Of a stretch of DNA of 64,000 bases, positions 31,224-41,695 are shown piece after piece. How positions within the stretch are numbered: the stretch's first letter is position 1; each line of letters opens with the position of its first letter. The DNA lies in assembly GCF_013074385.2 (NCBI RefSeq), contig NZ_JABEYA020000002.1, positions 186,001 to 250,000 of the forward strand. Reading direction: 5' to 3'. Below the pieces are notes generated by a model that ran no database searches, was not told where the DNA came from, and saw only the letters and a program-made list of their open reading frames with translations. This stretch comes from Vibrio ostreicida. GTDB taxonomy: Bacteria > Pseudomonadota > Gammaproteobacteria > Enterobacterales > Vibrionaceae. Made by a program: the position numbers and the translations under genes.

Positions 31224-31287
31224 CCTAAGGTTAAAGTAATTGCTTTGCCTCTACGCTAATTGATGAGATAGGGATAAGAATTGCGAT

Positions 31288-32076
31288 TTGATAGCAGGAA
31301 TCGCGGACTTGATTGAAAGCCGTCGTTTTACTGACTTTCCACTAGTGAAAAAACACGCTGTTGGTGGTGTATTTTTACTGGTGGTTTTGTCGTTGATTTT
31401 CTCCATTATTTATACCACTGTATCTTGGATGTGGGACGATGAGCGCTTGCCTTTGTCTCAAATAGTGCTGGAAGGGGATTTAACATACGTTAGTTCTATT
31501 GATGTACAGCGCTCATTTGCTAGATTACAACATGTAGGCACCTTTATGACACAGGATGTGATGGAACTTCAAGATACTGTCGAGTCGCTCCCTTGGGTTG
31601 CTCACGCTTCCATTCGAAAGCAATGGCCTAATGTTGTGAAGGTCTTTTTGACAGAGCATAAAGCGGTGGCTATTTGGAATGGCAATGAGCTGCTCAATGA
31701 ACAGGGCCAAGTATTTAATGGAGATATTGGCAAGCTTGTTGACGATCGTGTCAAACTGTATGGACCAGCTAAGACCAGTGAAGAAGTACTTAGTGTTTGG
31801 CGAAAAATCAGCCCCCACTATGCCGCTTTGAACTTGAATATATCCTCTTTGGTTCTTAATGAACGAAGAGCATGGCAGATCATTTTAGACAATGGTATCC
31901 GGCTAGAGCTGGGTAAAGAATCTTTAAAAGAAAGGGTAGCAAGATCCCTTTCTTTATATAAAAAACTAGGTAGTGACTCCGCAAGGGTAAGCTATATTGA
32001 CCTCAGATATGATACGGGAGCCTCTGTTGGTTGGTTCCCTGAGCAAGCGTTACAACAAGAGAGCACAGATGACTAA
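31288..32076 (+). CDS. ftsQ: cell division protein FtsQ
   Basis: Bitopic divisome protein bridging FtsB/FtsL to the Z-ring machinery. A membrane helix (about 26-47, GGVFLLVVLSLIFSIIYTTV) is followed by a POTRA domain (about 57-125) and the beta domain ending near DLRYDTG. There is no ATG in a suitable place: TTG at 31288 gives 262 residues, TTG at 31309 gives 255 and has the better Shine-Dalgarno (AGGA, 31296-31299, 9-base spacing). The stop overlaps ftsA by 8 bases. Confidence 0.92.
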   Translation: MIAGIADLIESRRFTDFPLVKKHAVGGVFLLVVLSLIFSIIYTTVSWMWDDERLPLSQIVLEGDLTYVSSIDVQRSFARLQHVGTFMTQDVMELQDTVESLPWVAHASIRKQWPNVVKVFLTEHKAVAIWNGNELLNEQGQVFNGDIGKLVDDRVKLYGPAKTSEEVLSVWRKISPHYAALNLNISSLVLNERRAWQIILDNGIRLELGKESLKERVARSLSLYKKLGSDSARVSYIDLRYDTGASVGWFPEQALQQESTDD

Positions 32077-33331
32077 GACCGCTGATGACAACATTATTGT
32101 TGGTCTTGATATCGGTACCGCCACCGTATCAGCCTTGGTAGGGGAAGTCTTACCGGATGGCCAGATCAATATTATTGGTGCCGGAAGCAGCCCTTCTCGA
32201 GGTATGGACAAAGGTGGGGTGAACGATCTTGAATCGGTTGTCAAATCTGTTCAGAGAGCGGTTGATCAAGCTGAACTCATGGCTGAATGTCAAATAACCA
32301 CGGTGTTTATTTCTATATCTGGCCGGCATATTACCAGTCGAATAGAAAAGGGGATGGGAACCATCTCAGATGAAGAGGTGTCTCAGGAAGACATGGACCG
32401 AGCGATTCATACCGCTAAATCGATTAAGATTGGCGATGAGCAACGTATTCTTCATGTGATCCCTCAAGAATTCACGATTGACTATCAAGAAGGAATAAAA
32501 AATCCTTTAGGCCTTTCTGGGGTGCGAATGGAAGTCAGCGTCCATTTGATTTCTTGCCATAATGATATGGCGAGAAACATTATAAAGGCGGTGGAACGTT
32601 GTGGTCTAAGAGTGGAGCACTTGGTATATTCAGGCTTGGCTGCGAGTAATGCCGTAATTACTGAAGATGAACGTGAGCTGGGTGTTTGCGTTGTTGATAT
32701 CGGTGCTGGCACAATGGATGTCTCTATCTGGACGGGTGGTGCTCTGAGGCATACCGAAGTTTTTGCTTATGCTGGTAATGCAGTCACAAGCGATATAGCC
32801 TTTGCTTTCGGCACGCCTGTAGGGGATGCTGAAGAGATAAAAGTCAAATACGGTTGTGCTTTAAGTGAACTGGTCAGTAAGGATGACACGGTTAACGTTC
32901 CGAGTGTAGGAGGGCGCCCATCACGCAGTTTACAAAGACAAACTTTGTCGGAGGTGATTGAACCTCGTTATACTGAATTGATGGGACTCGTCAATCAAAC
33001 TATCGATACCGTGCAGGAAAAGCTGAGAGAAGAGGGAATTAAACACCATCTGGCCGCTGGCGTTGTACTAACAGGTGGAGCTTCACAGATTGAAGGATTG
33101 GTAGAATGTGCGGAACGCGTATTTCGCAATCAAGTTCGAGTCGGCAAGCCTCTTGAAGTGAGTGGTTTGACAGATTATGTAAAAGAGCCGTATCACTCTA
33201 CGGCAGTGGGTTTACTTCATTATGCAAAAGATAGCCAAATTAATGACGATACAGAGTACAATGAGCCTAAGAGCCAATCTGTAACGACATTATTTGGTCG
33301 TTTGCGTAACTGGATACAAAAAGAATTTTAA
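32069..33331 (+). CDS. ftsA: cell division protein FtsA
   Basis: Actin-like ATPase that tethers FtsZ to the membrane and recruits later divisome proteins. The ATG at 32069 gives MTKTADDNIIVGLDIGTATV, the phosphate-1 motif of the actin fold; VDIGAGTMDVSI (near 208) is phosphate-2 and VLTGGASQIEG (near 335) the adenosine motif. The C-terminal amphipathic helix, GRLRNWIQKEF, is the membrane-targeting sequence. 420 residues. Starts inside the ftsQ end. Confidence 0.96.
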   Translation: MTKTADDNIIVGLDIGTATVSALVGEVLPDGQINIIGAGSSPSRGMDKGGVNDLESVVKSVQRAVDQAELMAECQITTVFISISGRHITSRIEKGMGTISDEEVSQEDMDRAIHTAKSIKIGDEQRILHVIPQEFTIDYQEGIKNPLGLSGVRMEVSVHLISCHNDMARNIIKAVERCGLRVEHLVYSGLAASNAVITEDERELGVCVVDIGAGTMDVSIWTGGALRHTEVFAYAGNAVTSDIAFAFGTPVGDAEEIKVKYGCALSELVSKDDTVNVPSVGGRPSRSLQRQTLSEVIEPRYTELMGLVNQTIDTVQEKLREEGIKHHLAAGVVLTGGASQIEGLVECAERVFRNQVRVGKPLEVSGLTDYVKEPYHSTAVGLLHYAKDSQINDDTEYNEPKSQSVTTLFGRLRNWIQKEF

Positions 33332-33361
33332 CCTGAGCAGCAGGATAAACGGAGATAACAC

Positions 33362-34588
33362 ATGTTTGAACCGATGACGGAAATGTCTGACGACGCAGTA
33401 ATTAAAGTCGTTGGGGTTGGTGGTGGCGGTGGCAATGCCGTTGAACACATGGTACGTGAATCCATCGAAGGCGTGGAGTTCATTAGCATCAATACTGATG
33501 CACAAGCGCTTCGTAAAACAAGCGTCAACAGTGTGATCCAAATTGGTGGTGATATTACTAAAGGTCTGGGCGCAGGCGCAAACCCTCAGGTTGGGCGCGA
33601 TGCTGCTCTCGAAGATCGAGAAAGAATTAAAGAAGAGCTCAACGGTGCCGATATGGTATTTATCGCAGCGGGTATGGGTGGTGGAACAGGAACAGGTGCA
33701 GCCCCAGTTATTGCAGAGGTTGCAAAGGAATTGGGTGTGCTGACAGTTGCTGTTGTGACTAAGCCATTTAGCTTTGAAGGTAAAAAACGTTTAGCTTTTG
33801 CTGAGCAAGGAATTGAAGAGTTATCAAAACAAGTTGATTCTCTAATCACTATTCCTAACGAAAAGTTACTCAAAGTTTTGGGGCGTGGAATCACGTTACT
33901 TGAAGCTTTTGCCAGTGCGAATGATGTACTTAAGAATGCCGTACAAGGGATTGCGGAGCTCATTACCCGTCCGGGTATGATCAACGTCGATTTTGCGGAT
34001 GTGCGCACTGTGATGTCAGAAATGGGGCATGCAATGATGGGCAGTGGTGTCGCAAAGGGAGAGGACCGTGCTGAAGAAGCTGCTGAGATGGCCATCTCTA
34101 GCCCACTTCTTGAAGATATCGATCTTGCTGGGGCCCGTGGTGTTTTGGTGAATATTACGGCTGGTCTAGACATGCGTTTGGATGAATTTGAAACGGTCGG
34201 CAACACGGTTAAAGCATTTGCATCAGATAATGCTACAGTTGTTATTGGTACTTCGTTAGATCCTGATATGGCTGATGAAATACGTGTCACAGTTGTAGCG
34301 ACTGGGATTGGCACAGAAAAGAAGCCTGATATCACTTTGGTGGCGAGCGGAAAAACAAAAGTAACCTCTGTTGCGCAGCCACAACCAGCAACACAAGTTC
34401 AGCAGTCTGTTGTTAAAACAGAAGATAAGTCGGCACCAAATTTGCAGGAAAATACTCAGGTTAATCCTCAGTCGACCAATTCTGCACCTTCTGGCACAGG
34501 TACGAGTCAACAAAGTACCGCGCCGAAAGCGGATAAGGATACTGGATATCTGGATATTCCAGCGTTCTTACGTCGTCAGGCTGACTAA
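33362..34588 (+). CDS. ftsZ: cell division tubulin homologue FtsZ
   Basis: GTPase that polymerises into the Z-ring. GTP-binding glycines [10 protein letters not shown] (17-26) and the tubulin signature GGGTGTG (106-112) are intact, as is the T7 synergy loop NVDFADV (208-214). A Gln/Ser/Thr-rich linker (about 320-392) leads to the C-terminal peptide [13 protein letters not shown], which binds FtsA and ZipA. 408 residues. It lies 30 bases after ftsA. Confidence 0.98.
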   Translation: MFEPMTEMSDDAVIKVVGVGGGGGNAVEHMVRESIEGVEFISINTDAQALRKTSVNSVIQIGGDITKGLGAGANPQVGRDAALEDRERIKEELNGADMVFIAAGMGGGTGTGAAPVIAEVAKELGVLTVAVVTKPFSFEGKKRLAFAEQGIEELSKQVDSLITIPNEKLLKVLGRGITLLEAFASANDVLKNAVQGIAELITRPGMINVDFADVRTVMSEMGHAMMGSGVAKGEDRAEEAAEMAISSPLLEDIDLAGARGVLVNITAGLDMRLDEFETVGNTVKAFASDNATVVIGTSLDPDMADEIRVTVVATGIGTEKKPDITLVASGKTKVTSVAQPQPATQVQQSVVKTEDKSAPNLQENTQVNPQSTNSAPSGTGTSQQSTAPKADKDTGYLDIPAFLRRQAD

Positions 34589-34602
34589 ATTTAACGCATA
34601 AT

Positions 34603-34630
34603 TTGACACTGTTCAAAATTATGATACGAT
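34603..34630 (+). promoter_or_regulatory. lpxC promoter
   Basis: TTGACA (34603-34608), a 16-base spacer and TACGAT (34625-34630) lie between ftsZ and lpxC, giving a leader of roughly 50 bases. Independent transcription of lpxC from the end of the dcw cluster is expected from E. coli. Confidence 0.75.
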
Positions 34631-34688
34631 TCGCGGCCAATATTGCTTATTGGGCGTGTTTTGTAGCAATTAGTACTGAGGCAAGCAG

Positions 34689-35606
34689 ATGATCAGACAA
34701 CGTACTCTGAAAGAATTAGTGAAAACAACGGGAGTGGGTCTCCATTCCGGTCGTAAAGTCACGCTTACTCTTCGCCCAGCGGCTGCAAATACAGGTATTG
34801 TTTACCGACGTACGGATCTCGAACCTGCGGTGGACTTTCCTGCGGACCCAGAGTCGGTGCGTGATACCATGCTATGTACGGCATTAGTCAACGATTCAGG
34901 GGTTCGTATTTCAACCGTTGAACACTTAAATGCCGCACTTGCTGGCATGGGAGTGGACAACGTCATCGTCGAAGTTGATGCGCCTGAGATCCCGATCATG
35001 GATGGCAGTGCCAGTCCTTTTGTGTTTCTCCTTCAGCAAGCTGGTATAGAAGAGCAAAATGCACTTAAACGCTTCATCCGTATCAAAAAGCCAGTGCGAT
35101 TTGAAGACGATGATAAATGGGCTGAATTCTTGCCATTTAATGGCTTCCGTATGGATTTTGAAATCGAATTCAACCATCCAGCGATTGATTCCGATGAGCA
35201 ACGACTAAAGTTCGACTTTTCTTCGCAAGGTTTTGTTAAAGACATCTCACGTGCTCGTACCTTTGGTTTCATGCGCGACATTGAGTATCTTCAGTCTCAA
35301 AACTTAGCATTAGGTGGTAGCTTCGATTGCGCCATCGTATTAGATGAATACCGTATTCTTAATGAAGAAGGTCTGCGATTCGAAAACGAATTTGTGACTC
35401 ATAAAGTGTTGGATGCCATTGGTGATCTTTATATGTGCGGACACCCGATTATTGGTGAGTTCCGAGCATTTAAATCCGGTCATGGCCTCAATAATCAGTT
35501 ATTGCGCGCAGTACTGGCTGATCAAGAAGCATGGGAATGGGTTACGTTTGAAGAAGAAGCCGTCTCTCCAGTTGCATTTGCAGAGCCCAATATGGTTATT
35601 GCTTAA
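34689..35606 (+). CDS. lpxC: UDP-3-O-acyl-GlcNAc deacetylase LpxC
   Basis: Zinc enzyme for the committed step of lipid A synthesis. Zinc ligands His79 (TVEHL), His238 and Asp242 (HKVLDAIGD) and the catalytic His265 (FKSGHGLNN) are at exactly the E. coli positions. 305 residues. The C-terminal tail, EPNMVIA, is non-polar like the FtsH degradation signal of E. coli LpxC, so proteolytic control is likely but inferred. Confidence 0.98.
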   Translation: MIRQRTLKELVKTTGVGLHSGRKVTLTLRPAAANTGIVYRRTDLEPAVDFPADPESVRDTMLCTALVNDSGVRISTVEHLNAALAGMGVDNVIVEVDAPEIPIMDGSASPFVFLLQQAGIEEQNALKRFIRIKKPVRFEDDDKWAEFLPFNGFRMDFEIEFNHPAIDSDEQRLKFDFSSQGFVKDISRARTFGFMRDIEYLQSQNLALGGSFDCAIVLDEYRILNEEGLRFENEFVTHKVLDAIGDLYMCGHPIIGEFRAFKSGHGLNNQLLRAVLADQEAWEWVTFEEEAVSPVAFAEPNMVIA

Positions 35607-35616
35607 AGTTAGAATG

Positions 35617-35647
35617 AAAAAAGCCAGACGTTAGTCTGGCTTTTTTT
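35617..35647 (+). terminator. intrinsic terminator after lpxC
   Basis: AAAAAAGCCAGAC (35617-35629), loop GTTA, GTCTGGC (35634-35640), T7. A-rich on the left as well, so it could act in both directions. Confidence 0.9.
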
Positions 35648-35664
35648 GTTTTGGATAGAGCATG

Positions 35665-35688
35665 GCAACCTTTCTCCGTTAAGGTTGC
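35665..35688. other. hairpin in the lpxC-secA gap
   Basis: GCAACCTT (35665-35672) and AAGGTTGC (35681-35688) form a perfect 8-pair stem with an 8-base loop and no T-run. Function unknown. The 35648-35988 gap contains no gene; besides this hairpin I see only the secA promoter and a palindrome. Confidence 0.4.
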
Positions 35689-35809
35689 AACATTAAGCCG
35701 CGTAATCCTTCAGTGAATCGAGAGTGTCCCTTTGATTATTGGGATACGTGCAAACAACCATCATATAACCGCCAAAAATAAAGAATGCTTCAAACAAATC
35801 ATCATGCTA

Positions 35810-35839
35810 TTGGTTGTTAGGTGTAAAATTCCTTACACT
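35810..35839 (+). promoter_or_regulatory. candidate secA promoter
   Basis: TTGGTT (35810-35815), an 18-base spacer and TACACT (35834-35839). The -10 lies within the inverted repeat GTGTAAAATTCCTTACAC (35821-35838), which might be an operator. The implied leader is about 140 bases. Confidence 0.5.
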
Positions 35840-35950
35840 ATGCGCCACCCAAGCCTTGAAATCTAACGTTCTCATCGCAATATCTGAGTAAAGTGATTTA
35901 TCTCAGTATTCTTAGTTTAAAACTGTTAGAGACTGAAGGCACAGAATAAA

Positions 35951-35964
35951 GATCGGGCCCGATC
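35951..35964. repeat. 14-base perfect palindrome before secA
   Basis: GATCGGGCCCGATC is fully self-complementary, 25 bases upstream of the secA ATG. In RNA it would be a 5-pair stem with a GGCC loop close to the ribosome-binding region. It could affect secA translation or bind a dimeric protein; neither is shown. Confidence 0.45.
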
Positions 35965-35988
35965 AAGTGAAAGAGAGATGCAGAGCAC

Positions 35989-38706
35989 ATGATAACTAAG
36001 TTACTGACAAAGGTAATTGGCAGTCGTAATGACCGCACGTTACGTCACCTTAGAAAAATAGTAAAAGAAATTAATAACTACGAGCCTACGTTTGAAGCCC
36101 TCACTGACGAAGAGTTACAAGCAAAAACGGCAGAATTCCGACAGCGCATTGAACAGGGCGAAACGTTAGATACCCTTTTACCTGAAGCCTTTGCAACAGT
36201 TAGAGAAGCATCTAAGCGTGTATACAGCATGCGTCACTTTGATGTGCAGCTTATCGGTGGCATGGTATTGAACGCTGGCCAGATTGCGGAAATGCGCACG
36301 GGTGAAGGTAAAACACTGACGGCAACTTTGCCTGCTTACCTCAACGCTTTGGCTGGAAAAGGGGTGCACGTTGTTACCGTTAACGACTATTTGGCTAAAC
36401 GTGACGCAGAAACCAATCGCCCATTGTTTGAATATCTTGGTATGACGGTCGGCATTAATGTCCCTAATATGCCACCGCAAGAAAAGAAACAAGCCTATCT
36501 CGCCGATATCCTCTACGGCACCAATAATGAATTTGGCTTTGATTACTTGCGTGACAATATGGCTTTTCGTGCCGAAGACCGTGTTCAGCGCGAACGTTTT
36601 TTTGCTGTGATCGATGAAGTGGACTCCATCTTGATTGATGAAGCTCGAACGCCACTGATTATTTCTGGGCCAGCCGAAGACAGCTCGGAACTGTATACGC
36701 GAATCAATACGTTGATTCCGAATCTTCAACAGCAGGAGCAAGAGGATTCAGAAGAGTATCGTGGTGACGGACATTTCACCCTTGATGAGAAATCTAAACA
36801 GGTACACCTAACCGAGACCGGTCAGGAATTTGTAGAAGAATTGATGGTCAAAAATGGCTTAATGGAGGAGGGGGATACACTTTATTCTCCTGCAAACATT
36901 AGTTTGCTTCATCACGTCAACGCGGCGCTGCGTGCTCATGTGTTATTCGAGAGAAATGTCGATTATATTGTCAATGATGACGGAGAAGTTGTGATTGTTG
37001 ACGAGCATACCGGACGTACGATGCCAGGACGCCGCTGGTCCGAAGGTTTGCACCAAGCGGTTGAAGCCAAAGAAGGCGTTAAAATTCAGAACGAAAACCA
37101 GACTTTGGCCTCTATCACGTTCCAGAACTACTTCCGCTTGTATGAAAAATTGTCAGGCATGACGGGGACGGCGGACACCGAAGCCTTTGAGTTTCAATCC
37201 ATTTATGGGTTAGAAACGGTTGTGATACCGACGAATAAGCCAATGGTCCGAAACGACATGCCGGATGTCGTGTATCGTAGTGAAGAGGAAAAGTTTGCTG
37301 CAATTATTGAAGATATCAAAGAACGCGTAGCAAAAGGGCAACCCTCACTGGTTGGGACGGTTTCTATAGAGAAATCTGAGCTATTATCTAACGCACTTAA
37401 TAAAGCTAAGATTAAACACAATGTCTTGAATGCTAAGTTTCACGAGCGGGAAGCGGAAATTGTTGCTCAGGCAGGTACACCTGGCACTGTCACTATTGCG
37501 ACCAATATGGCTGGCCGTGGTACTGATATTGTCCTGGGCGGTAGTTGGCAGTCACAAGTTGAACAACTTAGCCACCCGACACCAGAACAAATTGAAGTGA
37601 TCAAAGCCGATTGGAAAGAAGTTCACGATCAAGTGCTAGCTGCAGGTGGGTTACACATCATCGGGACAGAACGCCATGAATCTCGACGTATTGATAATCA
37701 ACTTCGTGGGCGATCAGGTCGTCAAGGCGATGCAGGCTCATCACGTTTTTACCTCTCAATGGAAGATTCCCTACTCCGTATCTTTACCTCAGACAGAATC
37801 GCAGGCCTTATTCAAAGTGGCATGAGTGAGGGTGAAGCCATAGAATCAAAGATGCTATCGCGTTCTATTGAAAAAGCGCAGCGTAAAGTTGAAGGGCGTA
37901 ACTTTGATGTTCGTAAGCAACTTCTAGAATACGATGATGTCGCGAATGATCAACGTAAAGTTGTTTATGAGTTGCGTGATGAATTAATGGGTGCTGATGA
38001 TATCAGTGAAATGATTGAGTATAACCGTTCAGATGTCTTAACCGCAGTTATTGATGAATACATTCCGCCTCAATCACTTGAAGATATGTGGGATGTCGAA
38101 GGGCTTCAGGTTCGCTTGAAGAATGACTTTGATCTCGATGCACCTCTGAAACAGTGGCTTAAAGAAGACGACAAGCTCTATGAAGAAGCGTTGCGTGAGA
38201 AGATTCTTGAAACATCAATCAAGGTCTACAAAGAAAAGCAAACGGTTGTTGGCGAAGAGGTCCTTCGTAATTTTGAAAAGTCGGTCATGTTGCAAAGTTT
38301 GGATACTTTGTGGAAAGAGCATTTGGCCGCAATGGATCACCTTCGTCAAGGTATTCACCTGCGTGGATACGCTCAGAAGAACCCGAAACAAGAGTACAAG
38401 CGTGAGTCGTTCGAGTTGTTTGAAGGCTTATTGGACTCTCTAAAGTCGGATGTGATCACGATTTTGTCGAAAGTACGAGTTCAGCAGCAAGAAGAAGTCG
38501 AACGAATGGAAGCACAGCGACAAGCAAATGCGGAAGAAGCCGCCCGACGTGCTCAGACCCAACATGCTACGGCTGATAATTCTCTCTCTGATGATCTTGA
38601 AGGGCATCAACCTATGGTTCGCGAAGATAAGAAGGTCGGGCGCAATGAGCCGTGCCCATGTGGGAGCGGCAAAAAGTACAAACAGTGCCACGGTCAGATC
38701 AACTAG
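35989..38706 (+). CDS. secA: preprotein translocase ATPase SecA
   Basis: Motor that drives preproteins through SecYEG. Walker A lies in [11 protein letters not shown] (GEGKT 105-109) and the DEVD Walker B at 209-212; the second helicase domain contains [14 protein letters not shown], and the arginine-finger region follows in [11 protein letters not shown]. The C-terminal zinc motif has Cys889, Cys891, Cys900 and His901. 905 residues is the usual size. The start is preceded by a spaced GAGAG; the ATG overlaps a four-codon MQST frame. No secM-type gene precedes it. Confidence 0.98.
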   Translation: MITKLLTKVIGSRNDRTLRHLRKIVKEINNYEPTFEALTDEELQAKTAEFRQRIEQGETLDTLLPEAFATVREASKRVYSMRHFDVQLIGGMVLNAGQIAEMRTGEGKTLTATLPAYLNALAGKGVHVVTVNDYLAKRDAETNRPLFEYLGMTVGINVPNMPPQEKKQAYLADILYGTNNEFGFDYLRDNMAFRAEDRVQRERFFAVIDEVDSILIDEARTPLIISGPAEDSSELYTRINTLIPNLQQQEQEDSEEYRGDGHFTLDEKSKQVHLTETGQEFVEELMVKNGLMEEGDTLYSPANISLLHHVNAALRAHVLFERNVDYIVNDDGEVVIVDEHTGRTMPGRRWSEGLHQAVEAKEGVKIQNENQTLASITFQNYFRLYEKLSGMTGTADTEAFEFQSIYGLETVVIPTNKPMVRNDMPDVVYRSEEEKFAAIIEDIKERVAKGQPSLVGTVSIEKSELLSNALNKAKIKHNVLNAKFHEREAEIVAQAGTPGTVTIATNMAGRGTDIVLGGSWQSQVEQLSHPTPEQIEVIKADWKEVHDQVLAAGGLHIIGTERHESRRIDNQLRGRSGRQGDAGSSRFYLSMEDSLLRIFTSDRIAGLIQSGMSEGEAIESKMLSRSIEKAQRKVEGRNFDVRKQLLEYDDVANDQRKVVYELRDELMGADDISEMIEYNRSDVLTAVIDEYIPPQSLEDMWDVEGLQVRLKNDFDLDAPLKQWLKEDDKLYEEALREKILETSIKVYKEKQTVVGEEVLRNFEKSVMLQSLDTLWKEHLAAMDHLRQGIHLRGYAQKNPKQEYKRESFELFEGLLDSLKSDVITILSKVRVQQQEEVERMEAQRQANAEEAARRAQTQHATADNSLSDDLEGHQPMVREDKKVGRNEPCPCGSGKKYKQCHGQIN

Positions 38707-38730
38707 CTTAAAGAACATTGAACAATACAA

Positions 38731-38756
38731 AGAGTCGCATACGCGGCTCTTTTTTT
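38731..38756 (+). terminator. intrinsic terminator after secA
   Basis: AGAGTCGC (38731-38738), loop ATAC, GCGGCTCT (38743-38750; one G-T pair), then T7. The mutT Shine-Dalgarno begins directly after the T-run, so mutT probably relies on incomplete termination. Confidence 0.75.
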
Positions 38757-38769
38757 AAGGAAAAGTATT

Positions 38770-39168
38770 TTGAAACGTATCCATATTGTTGCTGCAATTA
38801 TTTTCAATTCAGATAAATCCAAGGTTTTTATCACCAAACGACCAGTGGACAAACACAAAGGTGGCTATTGGGAGTTTCCGGGGGGAAAAGTTGAAGCAGG
38901 AGAGAGTGTCTTAGATGCCATTACTCGAGAACTCGATGAAGAAGTCGGTATCGAAGTGACGCAATCGACTCTATTTGAACACTTGGAATATGATTATCCT
39001 GACAAGAGTTTAGCCTTTGATTTTATGATGGTGACTGACTTTGAAAATGAGCCTTATGGTAAAGAAGGTCAGCAAGGGATGTGGATTCCAGTTTCTGCGC
39101 TGCCCCAATATGACTTTCCTGAGGCAAATCGGTCTATTTTGCAGAGAGTCGTTAAAGAGTTCGCCTAG
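38770..39168 (+). CDS. mutT: 8-oxo-dGTP diphosphatase MutT
   Basis: Nudix hydrolase that removes oxidised 8-oxo-dGTP from the nucleotide pool, preventing A:T to C:G changes. The Nudix box G-x5-E-x7-RELxEExG spans 39-61 (GKVEAGESVLDAITRELDEEVGI in two parts: Gly39...Glu45, Arg53-Glu54, Glu57-Glu58). The start is TTG at 38770 with AAGGA eight bases upstream, giving the canonical MKRIHIVAA. 132 residues. The secA-mutT order is as in E. coli. Confidence 0.95.
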   Translation: MKRIHIVAAIIFNSDKSKVFITKRPVDKHKGGYWEFPGGKVEAGESVLDAITRELDEEVGIEVTQSTLFEHLEYDYPDKSLAFDFMMVTDFENEPYGKEGQQGMWIPVSALPQYDFPEANRSILQRVVKEFA

Positions 39169-39232
39169 TCTCTAGCCAGTCGCTTTGAATGTTGGTAATT
39201 TTAGGCAACTGAGTAAATCAATGAAAAAATAA

Positions 39233-40054
<822 letters not shown>

Positions 40055-40064
40055 TTAAATAATT

Positions 40065-40090
40065 ATGCGCTGGGTGGTTTCCCAGCGCAT
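40065..40090 (+). other. strong hairpin after dapB
   Basis: ATGCGCTGGG (40065-40074), loop TGGTTT, CCCAGCGCAT (40081-40090). A perfect 10-pair stem but without a T-run, so it may stabilise the dapB mRNA 3' end or act as a Rho-independent pause rather than a standard terminator. Confidence 0.6.
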
Positions 40091-40262
40091 ATGATAAGTT
40101 CATATTTTCATATGAAAAAATAACTTGAGATTTTAGACGGAAATGCACCATTTTACTTGTTGTTTTAGGGTGGTTTATCTGCTTTCTTCCATCTCTTGCT
40201 TAAAAGTTAAGTAAAACTCTGTTTGTTCAACGTTTGCGTGTGTGTCTTTTTTATTAGATGCT

Positions 40263-40301
40263 CATGGTGATCCTGTTTTCACGATGTTCTATTTTTTTTT
40301 T
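40263..40301 (+). terminator. intrinsic terminator between dapB and carA
   Basis: CATGGTGA (40263-40270) pairs with TCACGATG (40279-40286; one G-G mismatch), followed by TTCTA and ten T (40292-40301). It lies about 210 bases past dapB, so it ends either a long dapB 3' UTR or an unidentified short RNA. The rest of 40055-40539 holds no gene other than the carA promoter and leader. Confidence 0.6.
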
Positions 40302-40405
40302 GCCTTTTTCCCTCCTTGTTTTCTTACTAAAGTTTTCATTTTAAGCCTCTAGTGTTCGTTTTCTATCAAAGCGCCCTTAAATTTAGATTTATTTTCGACA
40401 CTTAG

Positions 40406-40434
40406 TTGACACAAATCGCCAGCCTAATTAGAAT
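40406..40434 (+). promoter_or_regulatory. carAB promoter
   Basis: TTGACA (40406-40411), a 17-base spacer and TAGAAT (40429-40434): a near-consensus sigma-70 promoter with a start near 40441 and a leader of about 100 bases. I see no convincing ArgR box pair, although the upstream DNA is very A+T-rich. Confidence 0.8.
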
Positions 40435-40539
40435 ACCGCCAATTTGTCTGATAGACCTAATGTCACATATTTATCGTGGCTAGGAAGACAAGTTTGCAGT
40501 TTAATTTATAATTTTTGCATCTTTATTCTGGAGGTTGTC

Positions 40540-41679
40540 TTGAGTAAATCAGCACTGTTAGTCCTAGAAGATGGGACAGTGTTCCACGGTGTTTCCATTG
40601 GAGCAGATGGTATATCCGTTGGTGAAGTTGTTTTTAATACCTCGATGACGGGGTACCAAGAAATTCTCACTGACCCTTCCTATTCACAGCAAATCGTTAC
40701 TCTCACTTACCCTCATATTGGCAATACCGGAACCAATTCCGAAGACGAAGAATCTTCTTCCATACACGCCCAAGGCCTTGTGATTCGTGATCTTCCTCTT
40801 ATCGCTTCTAACTTTCGCAACGAACAATCCCTTTCCGATTATCTTAAATCTCAACATGTGGTTGGGATTGCCGACATCGACACACGTAAACTGACTCGTA
40901 TTTTGCGTGAAAAAGGCGCGCAGAATGGTTGTATTGTCGCAGGCAACAACCTTGATGAAGGATTGGCATTAGCGAAAGCAAAAGAATTTCCCGGCTTAAA
41001 AGGTATGGACCTTGCGAAAGAAGTTACAACAAAAGAATCGTATCAATGGAAACAGGGTTCGTGGACGCTCGAGAGTGGTCTTCCAGAAGCGAAAGGTGAC
41101 AGCGAGTTGCCCTATCATGTTGTTGCCTATGATTTTGGGGCAAAGCGAAATATCTTGCGCATGCTTGTTGACCGAGGTTGCCGCCTAACTGTGGTTCCTG
41201 CACAAACGTCCGCTGAAGCAGTACTAGCCCTTAATCCAGATGGTATTTTCTTATCAAATGGACCAGGGGACCCAGAGCCGTGTCACTATGCTATCGAGGC
41301 AACGAAAGTGTTCCTAGCGAAGGGCATTCCAACCTTTGGCATTTGTTTAGGTCACCAGATTTTAGCGTTGGCATCGGGCGCAAAAACGATAAAAATGAAA
41401 TTTGGTCATCATGGTGCGAATCACCCAGTGAAAGACTTGGACTCTAACCGAGTTATGATTACCTCTCAAAATCATGGTTTCGCGGCAGATGAAGCGACAC
41501 TGCCAGACACCTTGCGTGCCACCCATGTATCGCTATTTGACGGATCTCTTCAAGGTATTCATCGGACAGATAAACCAGCATTTAGTTTCCAAGGTCACCC
41601 AGAGGCGAGCCCAGGTCCTGAAGACGCGGCTCCGTTATTTGACCACTTTATCGAACTAATCAAACAACATAGCGCTTAA
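40540..41679 (+). CDS. carA: carbamoyl-phosphate synthase small subunit
   Basis: Glutaminase subunit that supplies ammonia to CarB for arginine and pyrimidine synthesis. The TTG at 40540, with GGAGG five bases before it, gives [17 protein letters not shown]; upstream in-frame codons (from 40444) are not conserved. Catalytic Cys269 lies in FGICLGHQ, as in E. coli, with the HPE motif near 353. 379 residues. It precedes carB by 16 bases. Confidence 0.96.
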   Translation: MSKSALLVLEDGTVFHGVSIGADGISVGEVVFNTSMTGYQEILTDPSYSQQIVTLTYPHIGNTGTNSEDEESSSIHAQGLVIRDLPLIASNFRNEQSLSDYLKSQHVVGIADIDTRKLTRILREKGAQNGCIVAGNNLDEGLALAKAKEFPGLKGMDLAKEVTTKESYQWKQGSWTLESGLPEAKGDSELPYHVVAYDFGAKRNILRMLVDRGCRLTVVPAQTSAEAVLALNPDGIFLSNGPGDPEPCHYAIEATKVFLAKGIPTFGICLGHQILALASGAKTIKMKFGHHGANHPVKDLDSNRVMITSQNHGFAADEATLPDTLRATHVSLFDGSLQGIHRTDKPAFSFQGHPEASPGPEDAAPLFDHFIELIKQHSA

Positions 41680-41695
41680 TTCGGAGTAGTAGATA

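Noticed and set aside
33586..34335. Long antisense open frame (249 codons) opposite ftsZ
   Set aside because: Product is Ser/Ala/Pro/Thr-rich and mirrors the codon pattern of ftsZ; no ribosome-binding site and no known family.
36178..36741. 187-codon antisense frame opposite secA
   Set aside because: Typical shadow of a strongly coding gene; no start signals and no recognisable domain.
40055..40440. ArgR (ARG box) pair before carA
   Set aside because: The DNA is A+T-rich and partially palindromic (TTCATATTTTCATATGAA), but no 18-base match to the ARG box consensus was found by eye.
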